Origin: Takakia lepidozioides
Taxonomy: Eukaryota > Streptophyta > Takakiopsida > Takakiales > Takakiaceae
DNA: 64,000 nucleotides
Direction of reading: 5' to 3'
NCBI GenBank assembly: GCA_030704615.1
Contig: CM060733.1
Coordinates: 41,788,001-41,852,000 of the forward strand
The notes under the pieces are model-generated. The model worked only from the letters and a program-made list of their open reading frames with translations, did no database searches and was not told where the DNA came from. Position 1 is the first letter of the stretch. Each line of letters opens with the position of its first letter. This document shows positions 1-8,290 of this stretch, piece after piece. The translations under genes were made by a program, and so were the position numbers.

Positions 1-10
1 GAGCAAAGAT

Positions 11-1234
11 TTGCAGCAGGTTGTTGATTGTCGTGTGCAACAAGCCTGGGTAGAGGCTTTTGTACCGTCAGGAGAGGAGGAGAGTGCGGATATTGCACCA
101 GGACCACCTCAGTTGTCACCATTGGATACCACACCTATTGTGTGGCAGTATCCGGATGAAGGCATTTGCCTTCTGGACTTGTTTGGCAGGATCAGCACCG
201 GATTGGCTGCTGTGCTACAGGCAGGTATGCGGGTAAGGCGTTACCTGTATGTGGAGAGAGATGAGACTGCACGATGTGTCTCACTCCGTCATGTTGCTCA
301 GATGGTGCACTAGTACCCTGAGTTGTTGTCGGTGTCTGCAGTTCGTGGATACCAGCAAGTCTTGCTAGCAGACATTTCGTTGCTGGGGGCGCAGGATTTG
401 GAGCAGGTTGGCTCCATGAATTTGGTAGTGGCAGGTTGGCCCTGCCAAGGGCATTCATCAGCCGGACATGGCAATGGATTGCGAGACTCGAGGTCGGGTC
501 TGTTTTGGGAGATGGTGCGGGTTTTGCGTCACTTGCAGCTTCATCAAGCTGTATCTCCAGCATACATCTTGGAGAATGTGCCACTGATGGGCGATTTTCA
601 GGCCAGGGTGATGGCCAGTGTGCATCAAGTCCGGTCGTGGCTTGGGTCAGCAGTGTTGCTGGATGCAGTTGCAGTGGGATCACGGGCTCATCGTCCACGG
701 CTATGGTGGACTAACTTGATGCCACCCGCACTGCTCAAGCGTGCATTTGATGGGGTGCAGCGGCCAACACACCTCACAGTGGATAGCATTTTGGACATAG
801 GGAGGCAGTCGCAACGTGTGAGACACGATGACCATTCGCCTTTGACAGTGGTCAAAAGGGTGGGTAAACCACGAGCAGCATTACCTACACTGCTCAGCTT
901 CCCCGGATCCCATGCTTTTCGGGATGGTGGTCCTGGCCTCCTGTGGGATGCTCAATTGCAACAGTTAGTGGAGCCTAATGCCAACGAGCGAGAGCGGGCT
1001 ATGGGGTTTTCCACCGGGACCACGGCGGTGCCTTTTCTTTCTGAGGCATCACGTCGTCAGGTGTTGGGGCAAGCGATGGATCTCAATTGCTTGACCTGGA
1101 TTATCAGCTTGGCTATGGCTAAGCAACATAGAGTGCGGAATGCACTTCCCTTGACGGTCTCTCTGCCTATCGAGACGGTACAGGCAGCGAGTGGGGACGA
1201 GCCGGTGAGGACCACGGGGTGTAGACATCCATGA
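11..1234 (+). pseudogene. Retrotransposon-borne C5-cytosine DNA methyltransferase, DNMT3/DRM-like, copy A (broken)
   Basis: Two stretches of one frame (11-313 and 314-1234) separated by a TAG at 311-313, where copy B has Gln. The translation carries the SAM-binding motif I (LLDLFGRISTG; the second Gly of the usual FGG is Arg here), motif IV WPCQGHS with the catalytic Cys, motif VI ENVP, and motif VIII AHRPRLWWTN. C-terminal motifs IX/X appear as ERERAMGF and RRQVLGQAMD. The family transfers methyl groups to cytosine C5. The AHRxR-WWTN form of motif VIII resembles DNMT3/DRM enzymes more than DNMT1. The frame ends with a TGA at 1232-1234 where copy B reads Trp, so this copy has at least two private nonsense changes plus the motif I substitution and is probably inactive. 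Confidence 0.88.
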
Positions 1235-1408
1235 CATATGTGGGAGGTGCTCGAGGTTCAGAGGGAGTTGGCAGCCAAGGCGGCTTTGATAGATGAGGTT
1301 GGGGATTCTTCTCGGGTTGAGGAGATCCTCAATGATGAGATGATAGGGCATGATGAGGCCTTGTCATTGATTGAGCAGGCAGGGAGTACTCCTCAAGAGG
1401 TTGCGGCA

Positions 1409-1417
1409 TAGCAACCA
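1409..1417 (+). promoter_or_regulatory. Candidate leaky stop codon, UAG CAA CCA, between methyltransferase and RT (copy A)
   Basis: A TAG lies in frame with both the upstream methyltransferase reading frame and the downstream RT start at 1571 (162 nt, 54 codons away). The following hexamer CAA CCA fits the UAG-CARYYA readthrough consensus known from tobamoviruses. Copy B has the same stop and hexamer at 22498-22506. Readthrough would give a Gag-Pol-like ratio. Function is inferred only. Confidence 0.45.
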
Positions 1418-3292
1418 CCAGACGCGTCTTCTACCTCTAAGCCCACTGGACTTAAGGTTGTAGTTACGGAGGATAATTAGGAGCCTGACATTGGATCCAT
1501 TGTCACCGGAGGAGAGAGACGACGTATACGACGGTTCCTGAGGGCTCACAGGAATTGCTTTGCCTTCAATTTGAAGGACTTGGGAGCACTGAAGGGTCAA
1601 GAGATCCGTATTGAGTTGGCCACTGACACGCCAATCTTTCGGAGACCCTATAGATACAGTGACATGGAGAGGTCTTTGATTCAGATGAGGACTCAAGATC
1701 TCTGGGAGGCAGGTTTGGTGGAGCTCTTTGGTGGAGAGTATGCTTCAGCCACAGTGATGCCAGCCAAGAAGGATGTCTATGGCAATTGGACGGAGAGACG
1801 TATGTGCGGTGATTACCGGCCTGTAAATCGTCAGACCAAGTCCGATAGGTATGCCATGCCGACACCAGAGGAGATCTTTGATGCCATTGGGCATGCCAAA
1901 GTCTTTAGCACTTTGGATTTACGATCCGGATATCACCAGTTGCCGATCAAGGAGGCGGATAAGCAAAAGACGGCATTTTGGGGGATCAATGAGCACGGGA
2001 AGGATTGCCTATACCAGTGGCGGTTCTTACCATTTGGGCTTAAGAATGCTCCTGCAGAGTTTCAAAGAGTCATGGACAAGATTCTAGCAGGGGTGGAGTT
2101 TGCTCAGTGCTACATAGATGACATCATTATCTTTAGTGCTACAGTGGAGAAGCATGAGAGACACCTTCAGGTGGTATTTGAGCGCTTGAGAGCGCACGGA
2201 TTGAAATTACATCCGGGGAAGTGCAAGTTCTTCCACAACCAGATTGAGTATCTGGGCCACATGATATATCCTGGAGGATTGGGGGTGCAGCAGATTAAGG
2301 TAGAGGCTATTGCACAGATTCCACGCCCCACGGATGTGAGCCGAGTTCGAGCTTTCATGGGGTTGGCAAACTACTATAGACGGTTTGTCAAGGGATTTAG
2401 TGCTATTGCAAAGGCTCTAACCAAGCTGACCAAGCTAGACCAGGAGTGGCAGTGGGAAGATGAGCAAGAGCGAGCTTTTCAAGAGCTCAAGGCGAGGTTG
2501 ACCTCGGCGCCCATCTTGAGACGACCTATCAGGGGGCGTCTTTTTCAGCTGCATACAGATTGGAGCATGCTGGGGCTTGGAGCGGTGCTCACACAGGTGG
2601 ATGATGAGGGAAGAGAGTTCGTAGTGGCCTATGCTAGCCGCTCAAACAACGCTGCAGAGTTTAAGTATAGCTCATATGAGGGAGAATGCTTAGCTGCAGT
2701 GTGGGCCGTGACATACTTTAGGTGCTATCTATACGGCAATCTCTTCACCCTTGTCACGGATCACCAACCACTCAAGTGGTTGATGGAGTCAGACAAGCTT
2801 ATGGGGAAGCTTGCACGGTGGGCACTCATACTCCAGGAGTATGACTTTCAGGTTGTGCATCGACCGGGTTTGGTCAATCGGGATGCGGATGGATTGAGTT
2901 GCAATCCATGCATGAGCCAACATGATGACACTGGAGCTCGGTGGCATGGTGAGACGGACGAGGAGATGGTGCCGGGATGGCACGCATCTGCATTTTTGTG
3001 TATCTTGACATCGGGAGGTCAGGTTGGACCTACAACAGGGATGACTGTAGACGGAGTGTCTGAGGACCCTGAGGCTAGTGATGAGCCAGGTGGTGCCAGA
3101 GATATACATGAGGATTTGGTTGTGTTGGGCTACCTCCGCACGGGAGACACGGCAGCCACTGTGACTGCCAGGGAGAGGGATCGGATCCTGCAACGAGCCA
3201 AGAGGTTCAAGTGGGAGGGATACACCTACTTCGAGTGTGGGAGGATGGTCGGGAGAGGATTGTGCCTCACCCCACACAGCGTGCACGGTTAG
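1412..3292 (+). pseudogene. Gypsy reverse transcriptase and RNase H, copy A
   Basis: Translation downstream of the UAG gives a Ty3/gypsy RT. Fingers carry MCGDYRPVN and [11 protein letters not shown], the primer-grip area has LPFGLKNAPAEFQ, and the catalytic loop is YIDD (in CYIDDIIIFS). The thumb and connection include GLANYYRRFVKGF. RNase H follows (LHTDWSMLGLGAVL, YASRSNNAAE, TDHQPLKW) and ends with the usual HRPGLVNRDADGLS. A TAG at 1478-1480 replaces a Trp seen in copy B. The frame leaves the protein near 3235, where the continuation into integrase is in another frame, so a one-base indel separates RT/RNase H from integrase. The methionine at 1571 is just the first ATG of the frame and need not be a true start. 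Confidence 0.92.
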
Positions 3293-4545
3293 TGCGGCAT
3301 GCCCATGAGGAGTTGGGCCATTTTGGAGTGCGACGCACTCATAGTTTACTGCAGGGGCAGTATTGGTGGCGTGGTATGCATACAGAGGTGCAACAGTTCG
3401 TGGCTAGGTGCATGGTGTGTGACAGGGTGCGTGCTTCATTCAACGCCCCTACACCACAGTTGCATCTTTTACCAATCATGGGATTGGGCTACAGGTGGAG
3501 TCTTGACTTCACAAGACCGTTGCCACTGACTATGCGCCACCATAGATATGTGTTGGTGATGGTGGAGCACTTCTCCAAGTGGATTGAGTTGGTTCCATTG
3601 CCTGACAATGCTAGTGAGGGCGCTGCGTATGCATTCTTGGATCGTGTGCTTAGCCGATTTGGTACTCCAACTGAGGTACTCACGGACCAAGGAAGAGAGT
3701 TCTTGGGGGAGTTTCAGGCTTTGTGTGATAAAGCCTTGATAGACCATCGCACCACTTCTCGGGATCATCCTGAGGCCGATGGCTTGGCAGAGAGAGTTGT
3801 TCAGACGGTGAAGAGGTGTTTGCGCAAGTATGGCTTGCAGAAGGGACATCTAGGAGATTGGGATCTTCAGGTTCATTGGGTAGCCATGGGCTACAGGTTC
3901 AGCAAACAAGCATCACTTGCCTCCTTCTCACCATATTGCCTTCTCTTTGGCCGAGAGCCGGATTTGCCTGCAGCCATTCGTAGGGACACTGCTCAAGTCC
4001 TTAACCTTGACGATCCGGACGTGTGGGTACGTGCATGTGATCAGCGTGCAGAGTTGTTCAAGAAAGTCATGCCCATGGCTTTTGAGAACCTTGCCATTGC
4101 ACAACACCGTGATACGTTGAGGTATGCCACTATACGTGGTGGAGGCTATCGTCCTGGGGTTCGGAGGTTTAGCCCTGGGGACTATGTTTATTTGCAGCAG
4201 ACTGCTCATACGACTTTGGATGTTACTGCAGGGCGTGTTATTCTGAGGGTTCAAGAGGTGTTGCCCTCAGGAGTCCTGATCTTGGAGGGTCGGGATGGCA
4301 TGACTTGGAAAGACCATGTGCGTAATTGTGCGCCATGTCACCTTCCCAATGTCGATGGCAGAGTTGATCCAAACTTGGCAGTGGTACCTGCAGGTTTGAG
4401 GTGCATGCTCTATGGGTCTGCCAAAGGGGCAGCCACCATGTTGGTGTGTGATCGATGCTCAAGAGGTTGGCATATGGGATGCTTGACACCACCTCTTGAG
4501 AGGGTTCCTGATGGAGATTGGTTGTGTCCACACTGCTTGGGATAG
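3211..4545 (+). CDS. Gypsy integrase with C-terminal PHD finger, copy A
   Basis: Integrase with an HHCC zinc region (HAHEELGHFG, then CMVCDR), and a DDE core: Asp in SLDFTRP, Asp in VLTDQGREF, Glu in HPEADGLAERVV. The C-terminal integrase barrel is followed by a PHD finger in the last 50 residues (CDRCSRGWHMGC, PPLE, GDWLCPHC). PHD fingers in general read the histone H3 tail, so this could target integration to marked chromatin, as chromodomains do in chromoviruses; that role is inferred. The second zinc ligand is Tyr here (CMLY) but Cys in copy B (CMLC), so copy A's finger is probably damaged. The frame is offset from the RT frame by the frameshift near 3235, and the ATG at 3211 is not a natural start. 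Confidence 0.9.
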   Translation: MGGIHLLRVWEDGRERIVPHPTQRARLVRHAHEELGHFGVRRTHSLLQGQYWWRGMHTEVQQFVARCMVCDRVRASFNAPTPQLHLLPIMGLGYRWSLDFTRPLPLTMRHHRYVLVMVEHFSKWIELVPLPDNASEGAAYAFLDRVLSRFGTPTEVLTDQGREFLGEFQALCDKALIDHRTTSRDHPEADGLAERVVQTVKRCLRKYGLQKGHLGDWDLQVHWVAMGYRFSKQASLASFSPYCLLFGREPDLPAAIRRDTAQVLNLDDPDVWVRACDQRAELFKKVMPMAFENLAIAQHRDTLRYATIRGGGYRPGVRRFSPGDYVYLQQTAHTTLDVTAGRVILRVQEVLPSGVLILEGRDGMTWKDHVRNCAPCHLPNVDGRVDPNLAVVPAGLRCMLYGSAKGAATMLVCDRCSRGWHMGCLTPPLERVPDGDWLCPHCLG

Positions 4546-4805
4546 TGGCAGTGGACATGACTGGAGGAAACTAACAAGACATGGGAGACCAAGCTCATAG
4601 GAGTCAATACATGAGATCCCACGCTCAAGTTCACATGTTGCAAGACGGCGACTAACGATGGGGCAACTCTTGCACCCGGCCTCTTGATCTATCGAGTTTG
4701 AGTGTAGTAGGGACAGTGGTGGAGGACTTAGTGAGGCTATGGTCACTATCACATCTTGTGGCTACCTGGACTTAGAGGGACCTAAGCACCAGCTAGGGGG
4801 GCGAT
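4546..4805 (+). other. 3' untranslated region and polypurine tract of copy A
   Basis: Non-coding stretch after the PHD stop codon. It ends in a G-rich polypurine tract (AGGGGGGCGA, about 4795-4804) directly before the TTGTGTGG start of the terminal repeat. The same tract and junction occur inverted in copy B near 20310-20322. A polypurine tract primes plus-strand DNA synthesis in LTR retrotransposons. Confidence 0.7.
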
Positions 4806-5489
4806 TGTGTGGACTAGTGACTGCCATAGTGGGCAGCATAGTGGCAGCCTAGTGACTGACTAGTTGTAGCCTAGTGGTTGGACTAGTGGTGGACTAGTGA
4901 TATACTAGTGTGTGGCGTGTACATGTGTTGTGTGGTTTTGGACAGCGATGTAGTTGTGTAGCGATATGTATGCGCACGACAGCTGTCAAGTTATTTTACC
5001 ACTAGTGTGAAACTAGCTAGAAAATAGCTAGCTTTTACATATTGACATTTGGGATTGGCCCAAGTGTCAATCCAGGGGTCAAGGCAGATTTAGGCCCTGG
5101 AGTGGTTATCTTCACGGCAAGCGCGGGAGGCTCATCTTTCTCGAGTTGAGCCTCACCGCGCCTAGCTATGGCGCCGTAGTGTGGATTCCCCATGGCGTGG
5201 GGTGCACTTGGCTTGACTTGTATTTGAGTGATGAGGTTATATATGCATGAGTTTATGCTTCAACTTTGTGAGCTCTCATGAACTTGTGCTTGTATGTCTT
5301 CTTCTTTATCATTGTGTGGACTAGTGACTGCCATAGTGGGCAGCATAGTGACAGCCTAGTGACTGACTAGTTGTAGCCTAGTGGTTGGACTAGTGGCTGG
5401 ACTAGTGGTGGACTAGTGTGTGGCGTGTACATGTGTTGTGTGGTTTTGGACAGCGATGTAATTATGTAGCGATATGTATGCGCATGACA
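4806..5489 (+). repeat. 3' LTR of the methyltransferase gypsy (copy A) with an internally repeated 176-bp module
   Basis: Starts TGTGTGGACTAG just after the polypurine tract and ends GCGCATGACA. Two nearly identical modules of about 176 bp (4806-4981 and 5313-5489) flank a unique 331-bp spacer. Copy B shows the same arrangement (modules 20155-20309 and 19650-19825, minus), so this is a property of the element. The spacer holds a TATA-like TTATATATGC near 5236. I read the whole as one LTR of about 684 bp, but a short LTR-spacer-LTR arrangement is an alternative. No 5' LTR is in view to decide. Confidence 0.7.
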
Positions 5490-6570
5490 GATGATTCTTT
5501 TTTTGCGGTTAGCATCGAAGCGAGCCTTCCTTCGCCGTTGCATTGCCTCAATGTGCTGAGTTGCTGCTTGCCAGATTTCATCCAGTCCTTCCAACATCTC
5601 GAGTCGTTCTTTTAATGACTCTGATTGTCGCCAATCGTTCGGTAATGGCCAATCGTAGAGAAGGGATTTATGTCTCGATTGGCATGATGAACTCTATCCC
5701 ATAAACCAATGAAAAGGGGGTATGTCGAGTAGTTATCTTATGGTTGTGCGAAATGCCCACAAGGCCAAAATTAACTTGGTGTTTCAATCCCTTTTGTGCT
5801 CCCTGATTGTCTTGGAGAGAATGTTGCACAGGGTTTGGTTGGCGCGCTCCACCTGCCCACTCGTTTATGGATGATAAGGGCTCGCATTGTGATGCTTGAT
5901 GGAAAATGCCACCATCATTTCCTCGATGATGTTGTTGATGAAGTGATATCCTCTCTCACTCACTATCTCTTTTGGGCATCCGAATCAGGAAATGATATAT
6001 TCATAAATGAAAGAGGCGGTTACCTTTGCGTTGGCTCTCTTAACCGCTTTGGCTTCTGCCCACTTGGTCAGATACTCAGTGGCTATAATGATGTAGCGAT
6101 TTTGTCGACTCGATGCAGGGTGCACTTTCCCTACATAGTCGATCCCCCACCTCTCAAACGGAGCAAGGGAGAGAGTGGGACTAACAACATTCCGAGCTTG
6201 TTATTTCGTTTGGCGTACCTTTGACAAGAGTCGCATTTTTGCACATGCATGTGCACATCTTTGAACATGGAGGGCCAGTAGTATCCTACCCTCGAAACCT
6301 TATGCACTGTGAGCCGCCCTGAAAGTGTCCTCCGCACATGCTATCATGGGCTGACTCTAAAATCTGGGGAACCTCCTCCGGGGTGACGCATCGGCTCAAG
6401 AGTCTATCCAATCCCCTTCTATAAAATTGCCCTCCCACAAGAGCAAACTTCATGTTGCGCAGTCGAAGCCTTCGTCGCACATGTCGATCCAATCCTGGGG
6501 CAAATTCCAGGGTGCTTAAATACTGAGCTAAGTGTTCATGGACTCGGCTTATTTTTGGTATGTCATGCAT
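5490..6570 (-). pseudogene. Decayed gypsy integrase fragment
   Basis: Minus-strand translation in broken frames gives integrase pieces in order. The HHCC region is at 6330-6570 (HDSMCGGHF) and about 6190-6330 (CDSCQR). Core pieces such as YLTKWAEAKAV and TSGQVERANQTL lie across about 5700-6100. The C-terminal tail at 5367-5597 has many Arg/Lys (RRRKARFDANRKKR). Several stops and frameshifts break it. It is unrelated in sequence to the neighbouring PHD-type integrase, and its 3' end abuts the LTR of copy A, which probably inserted into it. Confidence 0.8.
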
Positions 6571-6589
6571 AAATGAGATAGGCCCACTG

Positions 6590-7471
6590 CTATATGGTTG
6601 GAATCTCTGAATGATTTTTGGTAGGTTTCTTGGGGCAATTTACTGCAGCTGGGAAGGGAACCACGTTAAAAGGTTTCCGAGTAAGCACATCATATAGATC
6701 GTTACGATCTGCACCAAGGAAAGCACGGAATTGCACCTGGAGCATGAGCCATTGCAGATGACTCAAATCAGGAATTTCTTGGAGACAAAATTCCAAAATT
6801 AACAACCTTGAAAGAATCCACCTCATACGTTTCATCACATTCATGTGATTCATTGCCTTATCGACCTCTATCTCGTGAGAACTCGCAGAGGCGACATCAT
6901 CTGACCCACCGTTTCCTTTGGTTTTAGCTGTCCAAAAACAACCCCACTTCTCTGCAAGCAGCTCATAAAGAAACCGAGTTTTCCCACTCCCACTCACTCC
7001 AACAACTGGCACAACACCAGTCGAGCCATCATTCGCTCGTTCCCACAAATCACCAACATCTTCAGTCCAACGAGCAGTTAATTTATCCAGTAAAATGCTT
7101 GGATAACCACGGTGGTCGAATGGCACACCGTTCTGTATAGACAAATTGAACGTGTCCAAAAACTCAGAAAATTTCAATTTCCATTCTTGCATAACCACCT
7201 TCACTGATTCTGTAAGCAAAACCCACACACTTTCCATCGCTCCTGACAGATTCATGTATCTGAAGAAAAATAAGAGCATACTATCTTGCAAATAATTGAA
7301 CAATACAAAAGATACACCAACAAAGCCTATGACCAAAGAAAATGCAAAGAGAAGGGAAACATGGAAGGGAAGGCCAAGTAACAGAGTAGCTCTACCTGAA
7401 AACCCGTTTCCAGAGGTTTTCAATCTCTTCGCAGATCTCTCTCCCCCTGCAAATATGTCAGATTTTGTCAA
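6590..7471 (-). CDS. Unrecognised P-loop NTPase-like protein with an N-terminal hydrophobic segment (possibly truncated)
   Basis: A 293-residue frame. Residues 28-60 are strongly hydrophobic and may form a membrane helix, and a second hydrophobic stretch lies near 64-70. A clean Walker A motif GVSGSGKT sits at residues 158-165, followed by RFLYELL. That local pattern (V-x-GxSGxGKT-R-x2-ELL) is reminiscent of P-loop domains in Crinkler-like and STAND-type proteins, but I cannot assign a family. No clear Walker B is visible. The C-terminus runs into the end of a decayed gypsy fragment, so the gene may be truncated there. The sequence around its start is partly duplicated just upstream (7413-7470 and 7618-7672). 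Expression is unknown. Confidence 0.5.
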   Translation of the reverse strand: MTKSDIFAGGERSAKRLKTSGNGFSGRATLLLGLPFHVSLLFAFSLVIGFVGVSFVLFNYLQDSMLLFFFRYMNLSGAMESVWVLLTESVKVVMQEWKLKFSEFLDTFNLSIQNGVPFDHRGYPSILLDKLTARWTEDVGDLWERANDGSTGVVPVVGVSGSGKTRFLYELLAEKWGCFWTAKTKGNGGSDDVASASSHEIEVDKAMNHMNVMKRMRWILSRLLILEFCLQEIPDLSHLQWLMLQVQFRAFLGADRNDLYDVLTRKPFNVVPFPAAVNCPKKPTKNHSEIPTI

Positions 7472-7672
7472 ATTTCAAAAGATTTGCATTCATCCAAACT
7501 CTTACCATGGAATTACTGATGAAACTGCTGTTGTATGGCAGCATCCCCTAAACCCTAAACCGAGGACAAACTAAATTATCTGGGCACACACCGATCTCCA
7601 TCAGTCATGGAATATTCAGAAGTTTTCAATCTCTTCCCAAATCTCTCTCCCACTGCATATATGTCAGACTCC
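7413..7672. repeat. Short diverged direct duplication around the P-loop ORF start
   Basis: The segment at about 7413-7470 (GGTTTTCAATCTCTTC...ATGTCAGA) is repeated with mismatches at about 7618-7672. The first copy covers the start of the minus-strand P-loop frame, so that start codon lies inside a local duplication. Confidence 0.6.
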
Positions 7673-7719
7673 ACCCATCACAGAGTATATCCTGGCCTTG
7701 AAAGAGGCCCTCCCACACT

Positions 7720-8290
7720 TTACACAGTCACTTCAAGATCTCTCCTCTTGCCCATGGTGATACAAGGAGGGAGGTAGAAGGTGCTGTAGATTCTTGGGAG
7801 AGCTTTGCCACTTCTGCTGCTGATAGAGTCATGGAAGGAAACTAATTATCTGTGGTAGAGCAGTAAATTGGTGGACCCATGAGGTCAAGCTCAAGATTGC
7901 TGAGAGGCAGGCGCTCTATAAGGACTGCTGTAATATCAAAGATGAAAAAATGCTCTGGTCTAGATACTACCAACTGCGTAAAGAGGTCAATCAGCTTGTA
8001 AGGGATCAGAAGAGGCTTTATTGGGAGAAGTTGTACAGTGACATAAACTTAACCCACCATGGTCATATTGACAAAAGATTATGGTTGGCCTTACAGCCAA
8101 TCATCATAAGACCAACAATTGCACAACCAATACATGTACCCTACCTGGATCTTGGCAAGAACCACAACAGTGATAGACAATGTATATAGACTGGGAAAAC
8201 GTAACACACCGAAGAGAAAAGAAGACAAGAACGCAGAACACTTTAAACCTGCCCTCATCTGCCGCAATCTGACCGACCTTAAGAAAATGA
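7720..8290 (+). repeat. LINE-like fragment, first copy of a long duplication
   Basis: Translation over about 7860-8130 gives NWWTHEVKLKIAERQALYK followed by a Lys/Arg-rich stretch (RYYQLRKEVNQLVRDQKRL), typical of the linker between endonuclease and reverse transcriptase in plant LINEs. No catalytic endonuclease or RT motif is present. The whole segment recurs at about 10440-11030 with high identity, so this is a duplicated retroelement fragment and not a separate gene. Confidence 0.55.

Larger units (their letters stand above)
1..5489 (+). mobile_element. Ty3/gypsy element with C5-methyltransferase and PHD finger, copy A (5' end outside window)
   Basis: Domain order on the plus strand is C5-cytosine methyltransferase, reverse transcriptase, RNase H, integrase and C-terminal PHD finger, followed by a polypurine tract near 4795-4804 and a TG...CA terminal repeat (4806-4989 onward). 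RT before integrase assigns it to Ty3/gypsy. The second copy (19650-24600, minus) also shows a retropepsin upstream of the methyltransferase, so the full order is protease-methyltransferase-RT-RNase H-integrase-PHD. The ancestor seems to have had one continuous frame from protease to RNase H, interrupted only by a UAG shared by both copies. Copy A is defective: private stops in the methyltransferase part and a frameshift near 3235. Confidence 0.9.
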
